Part shown: positions 26,771 to 34,566 of the stretch, piece after piece
Numbering within the stretch: position 1 is the stretch's first letter
Layout: the number at the start of each line of letters is the position of its first letter
Origin: Bacillus sp. UNC41MFS5
GTDB taxonomy: Bacteria; Bacillota; Bacilli; Bacillales_B; DSM-18226
Direction: 5' to 3'
NCBI RefSeq assembly: GCF_000686805.1
Contig: NZ_JMLP01000022.1
Location: 1 to 64,000 of the forward strand
DNA length: 64,000 nucleotides
Position numbers and translations under genes: made by a program
Notes under the pieces: model-generated
Seen by the model: the letters and a program-made list of their open reading frames with translations, nothing else
Databases searched by the model: none
What the model was told of the DNA's origin: nothing

Positions 26771-27511
26771 ATGCATATAGAACAGTTACACCATTGGAGT
26801 GGCGAATTAGGACGTGAAATGCGGTTGAATAGATATGGACACAGTGGCATGCCAATCGTAGTTTTTCCTTCATCTGGAGGGACGCATACTGAATACTATG
26901 ATTTTGGAATGATTGATGTGTGTCATGACTTTATTGAATCCGGAAAAGTTCAGTTTTTTACATTGGCTAGCATCGATAGCGAAAGTTGGCTGCACGACTC
27001 AAAACCGGCGCATGACCGTGCATTAGCTCATGAAGCATATGACCGTTATGTGATTTCTGAAGCTATTCCATTTATTAAACATAAAACAGGTTGGTTTGAT
27101 CCAATGATGACAACCGGGTGTAGTATGGGGGCCTATCATGCGTTGAACTTTTTCTTGAGACATCCGGATGTCTTTCAAACAACCGTTGCACTTAGTGGTG
27201 TTTACGATGTACGTTTCTTTTTTGGGGATTACGGAAATGATCCGCTTGTATACGAAAATTCACCGAGTGATTACATATGGAATCAAAATAATGGCTGGTT
27301 TATTGACCGATATCGTTCAGCAGATATCATTATTTGTACCGGGCTGGGTGATTGGGAACAGGATGGGCTGCCTTCATACTTTACATTAAAAAAAGCTTTT
27401 GAAGAAAAACAAATTCCAGCATTGTTTGATGAGTGGGGCGAAGATGTTTCCCATGATTGGATTTGGTGGCGACGCCAAATGCCGTATTATTTAGGAAAAT
27501 TACTTTCATAA
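26771..27511 (+). CDS. Alpha/beta-hydrolase esterase, operon gene 3
   Basis: A 246-residue hydrolase unlike the first gene in detail. It shows MPIVVFPSSGGTHTEYYD near residue 30, the nucleophile serine in TTGCSMGAYHALNFF (about 119) and a late histidine in DVSHDWIWWRRQMPYYL. No signal peptide. It begins 18 bases after the ATP-grasp gene, with ATAGGAGA upstream, and ends at a terminator. With the first gene it frames the ligase, suggesting that all three act on one metabolite. Confidence 0.82.
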   Translation: MHIEQLHHWSGELGREMRLNRYGHSGMPIVVFPSSGGTHTEYYDFGMIDVCHDFIESGKVQFFTLASIDSESWLHDSKPAHDRALAHEAYDRYVISEAIPFIKHKTGWFDPMMTTGCSMGAYHALNFFLRHPDVFQTTVALSGVYDVRFFFGDYGNDPLVYENSPSDYIWNQNNGWFIDRYRSADIIICTGLGDWEQDGLPSYFTLKKAFEEKQIPALFDEWGEDVSHDWIWWRRQMPYYLGKLLS

Positions 27512-27515
27512 AATG

Positions 27516-27556
27516 TCAAAAAACATCAGTACGGTTGAGTTGCTGGTGTTTTTTGA
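27516..27556. terminator. Bidirectional terminator overlapping the DUF3231 stop
   Basis: TCAAAAAACATCAG and CTGGTGTTTTTTGA pair with one mismatch around a 13-base loop. It ends the esterase operon, and the stop codon of the convergent DUF3231 gene lies inside the stem. Confidence 0.8.
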
Positions 27557-28199
27557 TTGGGGATTTTTTGATTTTTAGGTTATTCAGGAGACAAGAACCC
27601 CAATATTCATAAGAATTTTGGCTACTGAAAAGGGAGACCCTATAGAATTGCAACGGCAATATGGCATCGTTATTGGTATATAAAAAAGTAAATTTGAAAT
27701 CATTGCTTGAAATAAATTGAGGGTGTTCATCCGCATAATATAATGGGTCTCTTTGAAAAAGTCCTTTATCTAGCAATAACTCAATCGTTTGGTGAAACAT
27801 CTTTTTTGCATCATTATCACATGAGTCGTAAAAATCCCTTAAGTCTTTTCTAACAGAAATGCTTAATGTAGTGATATGTCCTAATAATCCATGTAAGGTC
27901 ATTATGTGTAAATAATTCAGGCAGAATGCATCTGAAAATAATCTCTGTTTGCCTAAATACAAGTCGGATTCATTAAATCCAATTGGAACAGGAAATCCCT
28001 CATTTTCAAAAAAGGTGATAATTTGTGTCTTTTGTTTTTCGAATGTCTTGAGAGCATCATTAAAAATTGCTTTTATTGCTTCATCTTCAATAATTGAATA
28101 CATATATCTATTTACTACGTCTACCGCTGTTCCGTTTACATATTCCCCCCACAAGGAACCAATTTCAGAAGATGTAAGTTTTAATTTTTCAGTATCCAT
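27516..28199 (-). CDS. DUF3231-family protein, apparently C-terminally truncated
   Basis: 227 residues from ATG 28199 (after GGGAGGTG). It matches the first half of the intact DUF3231 gene at 52984-53982: LTSSEIGSLWGEYV, FPVPIGFNESD, FCLNYLHIMTLHG, ISVRKDLRDFYD, and YYADEHPQFISSNDF. After that point the second repeat, with the PFSDKLMLFH-type motif, is absent and the last 50 residues are unrelated, running into the neighbouring operon's terminator. It is probably a recombined or truncated gene, perhaps still producing a one-domain protein. Divergent from small genes on the plus strand, the second of them CBO0543-like. Confidence 0.75.
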   Translation of the reverse strand: MDTEKLKLTSSEIGSLWGEYVNGTAVDVVNRYMYSIIEDEAIKAIFNDALKTFEKQKTQIITFFENEGFPVPIGFNESDLYLGKQRLFSDAFCLNYLHIMTLHGLLGHITTLSISVRKDLRDFYDSCDNDAKKMFHQTIELLLDKGLFQRDPLYYADEHPQFISSNDFKFTFLYTNNDAILPLQFYRVSLFSSQNSYEYWGSCLLNNLKIKKSPIKKHQQLNRTDVF

Positions 28200-28302
28200 A
28201 TTTTCACCTCCCATGTATTATTTACCTATTTGAGAAGTGATATGATTTTTTTGTTTTAATGTTAGGATAGAGTTTTCTTAAGAATTATAGGAGGCAAAGA
28301 AA

Positions 28303-28491
28303 ATGATAGTGAAGGGCAGTGGAAAGATTAACAAGATTATTTATAATAACACCGCATACTATAACGGAAAGTATAGATATTTCCCAACAATTTCGGGATT
28401 AAATGGTATTTTAGATGAAATTATTAGTTCTAATTCAACCACGAATTATATTAGGATTATACCATTTATAAAAACGAGCAATTGGATATAG
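28303..28491 (+). CDS. Small protein of unknown function
   Basis: 62 residues, MIVKGSGKINKIIYNN, rich in I, N and Y, with no clear membrane segment or motif. It has a strong ribosome site (ATAGGAGG) nine bases before ATG 28303, and lies divergent from the DUF3231 gene and just upstream of a CBO0543-like gene. No family recognised. Confidence 0.5.
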   Translation: MIVKGSGKINKIIYNNTAYYNGKYRYFPTISGLNGILDEIISSNSTTNYIRIIPFIKTSNWI

Positions 28492-28525
28492 TCAATTTCA
28501 TTTGTGTAAAGCAAGAAATGGCATA

Positions 28526-28852
28526 ATGGGGGATTCTTTAGCCTTTTTTTATTATACTTTTTTGGCTTTGATTCCAGGAATTTTTCTTTACTTATCAAAT
28601 TATCCAGATTCTATTAAGAAACAGATTTTCCATACATTTATATGGCTTGTAATATTTACACTAGTTGAGTGGATAGGACATAAATATTTTAATGCGATTA
28701 ACTACTTTAGAGGATGGACAATTGTGTGGTCGTTAATTTTTGACCTTAATATGTTAATTTTGATTAGAATACATTTTCTTAATTATAAGATTGGATTATT
28801 TTTAAGTATTCCTTGTACCATTTTTTATTTGTGGTGGTTTGATTATATATGA
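28526..28852 (+). CDS. CBO0543-like membrane protein, short or 5'-truncated
   Basis: 108 residues from ATG 28526 with about four hydrophobic segments: MGDSLAFFYYTFLALIPGIF, then FHTFIWLVIFTLVEWIG..YF, GWTIVWSLIFDLNMLI and a last C-terminal helix. The TLVE..G.KYFNAINYFRGW part resembles the ERYT region of CBO0543 proteins only distantly. The frame is open upstream to about 28475 (TTG 28502 possible), with no ribosome site, so the 5' end may be missing. Confidence 0.45.
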   Translation: MGDSLAFFYYTFLALIPGIFLYLSNYPDSIKKQIFHTFIWLVIFTLVEWIGHKYFNAINYFRGWTIVWSLIFDLNMLILIRIHFLNYKIGLFLSIPCTIFYLWWFDYI

Positions 28853-29002
28853 GTTTTAGATACATTAAACAAAAGCCTCCAACACAATCGCGTTTGTAAT
28901 AAAAAGATTAACAGAGCGATACATCAATATTGTAGAGAGATAGAAAAGGTGAGACACTAGTAGGTGCTCACCCTTGTCCTCCATAAAGGTAACCTTTTCA
29001 CC

Positions 29003-29401
29003 TTATACTAGAGGCTTATCAATTAAAGTAGCAAATTCTAGATTATGGACATGTCCATCATCTAGGGTAGTGGTTCCTTTGACAAAGTGTACATGTTTAC
29101 CATTGCCAACTGGGATAGCAGGACCTGTTTGTATTCCTACTTCATGATGATGATCTAAAAAGTCAGTATTAGTTAATATTACATGCACATGACTATCACC
29201 CTTTGGAATTACTTCACTTGTAACCCCTGCAAAACGATGATTATGTCTGTCATCTCCTTCTTCAGCTAATTTGGTACTTGCCAAAAATTCATGAACATGT
29301 GTTTGTTCTGCTTCTTCAGAATTTGTTCTATTATTAGACTGCTCTTCTTTTTGAGATCTATTTCTTTCATAATTTTCTCTTCCCTTTTGAACTTTACTCA
29401 T
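29003..29401 (-). CDS. ymaF: YmaF-family histidine-rich protein
   Basis: A 132-residue soluble protein with a charged N-terminal tail (residues 1-30) and a body of repeated H-x-H pairs: THVHEFLASTKLAEEG, RHNHRFAGVT, SHVHVILTNT, HHHEVGIQTG, KHVHFVKGTT, GHVHNLEFATLI. This spacing is typical of YmaF proteins of Bacillus, probably metal binding; the role is unknown. ATG 29401 is preceded by AAGGGGG on the minus strand. Confidence 0.85.
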   Translation of the reverse strand: MSKVQKGRENYERNRSQKEEQSNNRTNSEEAEQTHVHEFLASTKLAEEGDDRHNHRFAGVTSEVIPKGDSHVHVILTNTDFLDHHHEVGIQTGPAIPVGNGKHVHFVKGTTTLDDGHVHNLEFATLIDKPLV

Positions 29402-29778
29402 AAAATGGAACCCCCTTTTAAAATAATTACTGTTTATAATATTAGTGAAGGTAAGGTTTTATGAAAAAAAGATTTTCTTTATCTTTGCTTCAAATGAATA
29501 TACTTTTCCTTCTTTTTAATATAAAAGGACTTGAGTGCCCGTTTGTACTAAGTTAAGCCTTTTCTCATACAAGAAACGGGGCGGTATTGACCTAAAAGAG
29601 GTCTTGTAATAACCTTTAAATACAGTGTAATTTAAAGAAAATACAAAAATAGACAAAGTATGATAACTTTAAAGTATAATATGAAATAATTATGTTTTTC
29701 GGATAGTAAGTATATATAATGAAAAGCAATATTTTCTGCACGAATCAGATATTGAACAGAATTTGAAAGGTAACAAAG
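29402..29778. other. Gene-free region before the KinB-like kinase
   Basis: AT-rich. It holds one degenerate trace of the dispersed repeat (AAGAAACGGGGCGG near 29571) and GACCTAAAAGAGGTC, a short hairpin. No reading frame of interest on either strand. Confidence 0.4.
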
Positions 29779-31029
29779 ATGAGTATAATAAAGGATTTTT
29801 TGCTGCAACTTACGTTTACGGTAATACCCATTTTTATTTACTTTACATTTATAACGGAGAGGGTAAAGAGCAATAAAAACAAGAAAGTAATAATGTCCAT
29901 TTTGTGGGGCATATCCATATTATTTTGTATGTCTTTCCCAGTGAGTTTTGGTCAAAATGCTCGCTTGGAGTTAAGAATTATTCCTCTATTATTAGGGACG
30001 CTTTACGGCGGTTTTTGGCCAGGCATTTTCCTATCAGCGCTGATCATACTTTATCGACTTTATTTTGGAATCAGTTTAGGATTTTATAATACGTTTTTTG
30101 TCTTATTATTAGCACTGCCTGTTATATTGTTTTTTCAAAAATCGTTTGCAAGTTCAAAAAAAGATAAAAGGGTTAAAATTGCGGTTGGGCTTTCCTTTTA
30201 CTACTGTCTTATAGGCTTTACTTTATTTTGTATTCTAAGAGGTTTTTCAATAGATTATCTTAAAGTACAGATTATTCATCTTCTCTTTGGAGTGGCCGCT
30301 ACTTGGTTCTTCACTGTGTTATACGAAGCTATCAGGGAGATTCACCAGCTTCGATCAGAGATGCAAAACTCTGAGAAATTAAAAGTAATAAGTGAGTTAA
30401 CAAGTGTTTTTGCTCATGAAATTCGAAATCCGATGCAAGTGACTCGTGGCTTTCTGCAACTTCTAAACGAGCCTGATTTGCCAAAGAAAAAAAAGGAGTA
30501 TATTCAAATCTCTATCGAAGAACTAGATCGTGCAAATGAAATTATTAATGATTTTTTATCTTTTGGAAAACCCTCCATAAATAACAGCGAAAGAATTGAT
30601 GTAGGTTATCAGTTACAACGTGTTGTAAACATCATTCAAAGTTACTCTCTGAATCATAATGTGGAGATTAAATATAATTTTTATGACAACTGTTGGATCT
30701 ATGCTAATCCTCAAAAATTAAATCAATTATTGATAAATATTTTGAAAAATGCGATAGAGTCTATGCCAGATGGTGGAATTGTCTGGATTACAAGTAGTTC
30801 ATCAGTTGATGGATATATAAAGATTAAAATTAAGGATCAAGGGATTGGTATGACAAAAGAGCAAATTGATAGGCTTGGATCTCCATTTTATACCTTAAAG
30901 GAGAGTGGGACAGGACTAGGAATGATGGTAAGTTTTCAAATTGTCCGTTCTTTCAAAGGTAAAATACAAGTGACCAGTGAAAAGGGGAGGGGGACAGAAT
31001 TTATTATTCTACTACCCCAGATAACTTAA
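29779..31029 (+). CDS. KinB-like sporulation sensor histidine kinase
   Basis: A 416-residue membrane kinase. Residues 1-190 contain six hydrophobic segments of the LytS-like 5TM type (RIIPLLLGTLYGGFWPGI, LYRLYFG). The H-box is VFAHEIRNPMQVTRGFLQ (His about 213), the N-box LINILKNAIESMP, G1 IKDQGIGMT and G2 KESGTGLGMMVS. Length and layout fit KinB, which starts the sporulation phosphorelay by phosphorylating Spo0F. No regulator gene is adjacent, as expected for an orphan phosphorelay kinase. ATG 29779 follows GAAAGGT. Confidence 0.88.
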   Translation: MSIIKDFLLQLTFTVIPIFIYFTFITERVKSNKNKKVIMSILWGISILFCMSFPVSFGQNARLELRIIPLLLGTLYGGFWPGIFLSALIILYRLYFGISLGFYNTFFVLLLALPVILFFQKSFASSKKDKRVKIAVGLSFYYCLIGFTLFCILRGFSIDYLKVQIIHLLFGVAATWFFTVLYEAIREIHQLRSEMQNSEKLKVISELTSVFAHEIRNPMQVTRGFLQLLNEPDLPKKKKEYIQISIEELDRANEIINDFLSFGKPSINNSERIDVGYQLQRVVNIIQSYSLNHNVEIKYNFYDNCWIYANPQKLNQLLINILKNAIESMPDGGIVWITSSSSVDGYIKIKIKDQGIGMTKEQIDRLGSPFYTLKESGTGLGMMVSFQIVRSFKGKIQVTSEKGRGTEFIILLPQIT

Positions 31030-31106
31030 AGGTTAACTCATTTTCAAGAGTTGAAGAATCAGCGCCTATATTTTATTTAGATGGATATAAAGGAAGGAAG
31101 TGCAAA

Positions 31107-31817
31107 ATGATGGATTTCGAATTGGTTATGCAGGAACTGGAAGCGCTTGGCAAGGAACGTACGAAAAAGACATACATAAGTAATGGTGCACACGAAACTC
31201 TTTTTGGAGTGGCTACAGGTGCAATGAAGCCGCTCGCAAAGAAAATCAAGAAAAATCAACCTTTAGCCGATCAGTTGTACGCTACCGGGAACTACGATGC
31301 CATGTATTTTGCCGGCATCATTGCGGATCCAATGATCATGACTGAGGCAGATTTTGAGCGTTGGATCAATGGGGCGTATTTTTATATGCTGTCCGATTAT
31401 GTGGTTGCCGTAACGTTGGCAGAAACCGATATTGCGCAAGATGTTGCAGATAAATGGATTGCAAGCGGTGAAGAACTTAGAATGTCAGCAGGCTGGAGTT
31501 GTTATTGCTGGCTTTTGGGGAATCGTAAGGACAGTGAATTCAGCGAAAGCAAGATTGCCGGTATGCTTAATCAGGTGAAAAATACGATTCACGATGCTCC
31601 TGATCGAACAAAATCCGCTATGAATAATTTTATGTACACAGTCGGGATTTCCTATGTACCGCTCCATGATAAGGCGGTTGAAACTGCTAAGGCAGTAGGC
31701 CCAGTAGAAATCAAGCGAGACAAGAAAAAAAGCAGTATTCTGCTCGCAGCCGAAAATATTCAAAAGGAAATCGATCGAGGGAAACTTGGTTTCAAACGTA
31801 AATATGTAAGATGTTAG
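31107..31817 (+). CDS. DNA alkylation repair (AlkD-like HEAT) protein
   Basis: A 236-residue helical repeat protein of the AlkD-like DNA alkylation repair family. It shows the family features ALGKERTKKTYISNGAH, LADQLYATGNYDAMYFAGII, and SAGWSCYCWLLGNRKD. In AlkC/AlkD the HEAT repeats wrap damaged DNA and remove N3- or N7-alkylated bases; whether this diverged member has glycosylase activity is not shown. ATG 31107 or 31110 may be used, with GGAAGTG before them. A terminator follows. Confidence 0.82.
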   Translation: MMDFELVMQELEALGKERTKKTYISNGAHETLFGVATGAMKPLAKKIKKNQPLADQLYATGNYDAMYFAGIIADPMIMTEADFERWINGAYFYMLSDYVVAVTLAETDIAQDVADKWIASGEELRMSAGWSCYCWLLGNRKDSEFSESKIAGMLNQVKNTIHDAPDRTKSAMNNFMYTVGISYVPLHDKAVETAKAVGPVEIKRDKKKSSILLAAENIQKEIDRGKLGFKRKYVRC

Positions 31818-31830
31818 CATAGTTTGTGGA

Positions 31831-31867
31831 AAATAGCTTAGTAATTACATTACTGAGCTATTTTTTT
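31831..31867 (+). terminator. Terminator after the alkylation repair gene
   Basis: AATAGCTTAGTAAT and ATTACTGAGCTATT pair around TAC, followed by a run of T. Confidence 0.88.
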
Positions 31868-32186
31868 ATGCGAAATTTGAAATAAATTAGGATGGATTTT
31901 CGAATACACGACAAATTATTCATTCCATCCTGGGACTTTTTAATTATAAGCGTGAAAAATGAGAATTTTTGCAAGATTAAGCAGGATTTTTTCTTTTTAT
32001 AAAAGAATATATACTATACAATTTGGATTCAGTGGTTCATAGAAGTGATTCTGTCAGATTTCAAGAAAATCTAGTGTGAAAAGCTCACGCAGCATGTTAT
32101 TTCTATATTGCTAATAGTCGCTGATAAAAATAAATCAAACCATATTATTCATCCATTCTATCAAGGTATGAAAGAGGGTATTCGAT
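31868..32186. other. Gene-free region
   Basis: It contains one inverted repeat (AGGATGGA at about 31890 with TCCATCCT at about 31924) and AT-rich DNA up to the next ribosome site. No gene on either strand. Confidence 0.4.
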
Positions 32187-32741
32187 ATGATTGAAAATTT
32201 CTTTGCTGACTATAAAAACTATATTGTAGTACCGGAAGATGAAAAAGCTGGTAATGAAGTATTTAATCCCAATAATTTTGAAGCGTATTATATACTAACC
32301 CTGTCTATTTTTGATTCTCGTTTAACGACCTGGAAGGATGCAAGTAAATTTGAAATAGATGTGGAAAAAAGTATCAAAATAGTCCTGAGTGATTTCAATC
32401 AAAAGCAGCGAAAGACGTACCATCTTCAGTTACTGGAATTTGATCGGTATAAAAACTATTTTATCTTAGCACTTTCATCTAAAACAAAATTTAATCCAGA
32501 GGAAGAAAATGACCGTATTACGTATGTCATTGATAATATTCTCACGAATCCTTTTTATGTTGGGCAAGGATGGTTTAACTTTATTGGTGAAAAAGGAAAA
32601 GTAGCCCGAAAGCTCTTTTGCTGTTCCTTTAAGAAGTATGTTGTGAAGGACCTAAACGACACAAATAGGGAAGAAAAATATGAAAACATCAGTGAATTCA
32701 TCCAAAAAAGTGGAGAGATGAAGCTGGTCAAAAGCATCTGA
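32187..32741 (+). CDS. Conserved-looking protein of unknown function
   Basis: 184 residues, acidic and lysine-rich, no signal peptide or membrane segment. It begins MIENFFADYKNYIVVPED and has an aromatic-rich middle (DRYKNYFILALSS, NPFYVGQGWFNFIGEKG). ATG 32187 follows AAAGAGGG. No family is recognised. A downstream gap of about 120 bases, with a weak hairpin near 32812-32836, separates it from the PrsW-like gene. Confidence 0.65.
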   Translation: MIENFFADYKNYIVVPEDEKAGNEVFNPNNFEAYYILTLSIFDSRLTTWKDASKFEIDVEKSIKIVLSDFNQKQRKTYHLQLLEFDRYKNYFILALSSKTKFNPEEENDRITYVIDNILTNPFYVGQGWFNFIGEKGKVARKLFCCSFKKYVVKDLNDTNREEKYENISEFIQKSGEMKLVKSI

Positions 32742-32860
32742 TAAAGGTGTTTGAGGACGATCCAAATCTTGGGGAGTTAACATTTATTTAAATAATTTAC
32801 CTATTTTTGGGCATCCTCTTTGTGAGGATGTTTTTTGCTAACCAAAAGGGGTGAAGGTGA

Positions 32861-33919
32861 TTGAAATGCCCACAATGTGTTTATTCCAATCCAGATGGAG
32901 TGAAGTTCTGCTTAAGCTGCGGAGAAAAGTTTATTAAGAATAACACACAAGAAGATGAAAACAGTTTTTTTTATGAGTTTGCCCATTATGTTGATATGGT
33001 TCCAAAATTCCAACGCTCGATTGAGCCGAAGTTTCAAAATGTATTTTCGCGTGTTTTCCGGAATCATAGTGAACTGGAGGCTGAACGGCTGTTTATCGTC
33101 GGAACGGCACTAACGACACCCAAGATTTCAGAAGTGAAAGACACTTGGCCGAAACCGTGGCTTTTTGCAAGGGTGTTTATTATAGCTCTTCTTGCCTTCG
33201 CAGGATTTTACATGGGTGTGACGTATTTTGGAAATGTAAACTTTATACCTGGACTGATTATTGTTGGGGCATTTGCTGTTCCGTTTACAACGTTAATCTT
33301 CTTTTGGGAAATGAATGCTCCGCAAAATATTGCCTTTTATCGGGTGATTTCTGTCGTGTTGACCGGTGGAATACTCTCTATGTTAGTCGCACTCGTATTT
33401 TTCGATATTCTAAAAAACAATATCAATCCGATTACAATTGGTATTGCTGAGGAACTAGCCAAGGCCATACCGGTCATTATATTTGTGCGATACCGAAAAT
33501 ACAGATATATTCTAAACGGGCTTCTCATTGGTGCAGCCGTCGGAGCAGGTTTTGCCGCGTTTGAAACAGCGGGGTACGCACTAAGAGCACTGCTTTCCGG
33601 GGATGGTGCAAATCTCTACAACACAATCTTTTGGCGAGGAATCTTTGCTCCTGGCGGACATATTGCCTGGGCTGCACTGACTGGTGCAGCATTTTGCAGA
33701 GTACAAGGGGACCATCCATTTAATCTTAACATGCTATTCCGTTTTAGGTTTTTACGCGTCTTTTTCTTAGTGGTTTTGATGCATGCATTATGGGACACTC
33801 CTATAAAAGGTATGTTCCCCTTCGGACAGATTTTTTTAATGCTAGCTTCATGGGTAGTTGTCTTCCTGTTAATCCGTGCGGGCCTTAAGGAAATAGGAGA
33901 AAGAAAAATATCGGTTTAA
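32861..33919 (+). CDS. Zinc-ribbon PrsW-family intramembrane protease
   Basis: 352 residues. The N-terminus (1-25) is a zinc ribbon, KCPQC...FCLSCGEKF, followed by a linker and a membrane domain with about eight helices from residue 95. PrsW marks are the glutamate pair in GIAEELAKAIPV, FAAFETAGYALR, the histidine in GGHIAWAALTG and the late MHALWDT histidine. PrsW proteins cleave anti-sigma factors inside the membrane in Bacillus subtilis; a zinc-ribbon form may have other partners. The start is TTG 32861 after AAGGGGTG. No anti-sigma gene is adjacent. Confidence 0.85.
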   Translation: MKCPQCVYSNPDGVKFCLSCGEKFIKNNTQEDENSFFYEFAHYVDMVPKFQRSIEPKFQNVFSRVFRNHSELEAERLFIVGTALTTPKISEVKDTWPKPWLFARVFIIALLAFAGFYMGVTYFGNVNFIPGLIIVGAFAVPFTTLIFFWEMNAPQNIAFYRVISVVLTGGILSMLVALVFFDILKNNINPITIGIAEELAKAIPVIIFVRYRKYRYILNGLLIGAAVGAGFAAFETAGYALRALLSGDGANLYNTIFWRGIFAPGGHIAWAALTGAAFCRVQGDHPFNLNMLFRFRFLRVFFLVVLMHALWDTPIKGMFPFGQIFLMLASWVVVFLLIRAGLKEIGERKISV

Positions 33920-33921
33920 GA

Positions 33922-33951
33922 AGCAGAAGAGAGTTCTTCTGTTTCTTTTTT
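33922..33951 (+). terminator. Terminator after the PrsW-like gene
   Basis: CAGAAGA and TCTTCTG pair around GAGT, followed by TTTCTTTTTTT. Confidence 0.75.
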
Positions 33952-33983
33952 TGCTGTTTTCGCCATCAAGCGCCAGGGGAAAA

Positions 33984-34213
33984 TGTCCGTAATACCGGTT
34001 CTTACGGACAAAACTTGTCGAGCGCCTGAGTGAAATGTCCGTAATACCGGTTCTTACGGACAAAACTTGCCGAGGGCCAGAGTGAAATGTCCGTAATGCC
34101 TGTTCTTACTGACAAAACTTGCCGAGGGATAGAATGAAATGTCCGTAATATCGGTTCTTATGGACAAAATTGGCCAAGAGACAAAGTGAAATGTCCGTAA
34201 TAATGGCTCTGTC
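33984..34213. repeat. Tandem array of a 52-bp palindrome-bearing unit, about 4.4 copies
   Basis: TGTCCGTAA starts at 33984, 34036, 34088, 34140 and 34192, an exact 52-bp period. Each of the first units contains a palindrome with arms TGTCCGTAA / TTACGGACA around an 8-10 base loop, then AAAACTTG.CGAG and a short variable spacer ending GTGAAA. Arms decay in units 3 and 4; unit 5 is cut short. There are no unique spacers, so this is not a CRISPR array. No coding sense is expected. Confidence 0.85.
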
Positions 34214-34373
34214 TTAAAATCTGATGCCTGTTATATGTTATTAGAGTACCTAAGTCCTATTTTAAGTAGGAATAATGAACCAAAATTTTCCTCTCATATT
34301 GACATCACCAATGGCAAATTTTATATTAATAATCAAGATAAGTATTCAGAATTAACAGACATCTATTCTAAAA

Positions 34374-34387
34374 AGAAACCGGTTTCT
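34374..34387 (+). promoter_or_regulatory. Operator 1 for the GH30 gene (AGAAACC/GGTTTCT)
   Basis: A perfect 14-bp palindrome with the central CCGG typical of LacI-family operators. TATAAT at 34387-34392 overlaps its end, so binding would block a promoter here, although the -35 match is weak. The centre is 102 bp from operator 2. Confidence 0.7.
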
Positions 34388-34472
34388 ATAATGTCGAAAG
34401 ACACCACGAATCCATACTCCAAAAAGCCATTCAAACAGGACTACTTTAGCTAAGGGGTATTTTTTTCATTTT

Positions 34473-34492
34473 TATAGAAACCGGTTTCTATA
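34473..34492 (+). promoter_or_regulatory. Operator 2 for the GH30 gene (20-bp palindrome)
   Basis: TATAGAAACC and GGTTTCTATA form a perfect 20-bp palindrome, 75 bases before the GH30 start. It shares the 14-bp core with operator 1. The likely ligand is the LacI-family protein encoded at 37918-38949, downstream of the GH30 gene. Confidence 0.75.
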
Positions 34493-34566
34493 TTGCAAAT
34501 ATTTGGGAGGTGATCTAAACCGTAACTGTCTCAATCTAGGAAAATAGGAAAAAGGGGGATACTAAC

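Noticed and set aside
33869..34063. Minus-strand frame through the first repeat units
   Set aside because: It is a by-product of the 52-bp repeats and the PrsW gene end; no start signal.
33984..34213. Possible CRISPR array
   Set aside because: Repeats are contiguous with only short, related spacers, period 52, imperfect and palindromic; no cas genes in the window.
34235..34453. Open frame of 72 codons between the tandem array and the GH30 gene
   Set aside because: No ribosome binding site, low-complexity polar composition, and it contains operator 1. More likely non-coding leader DNA.
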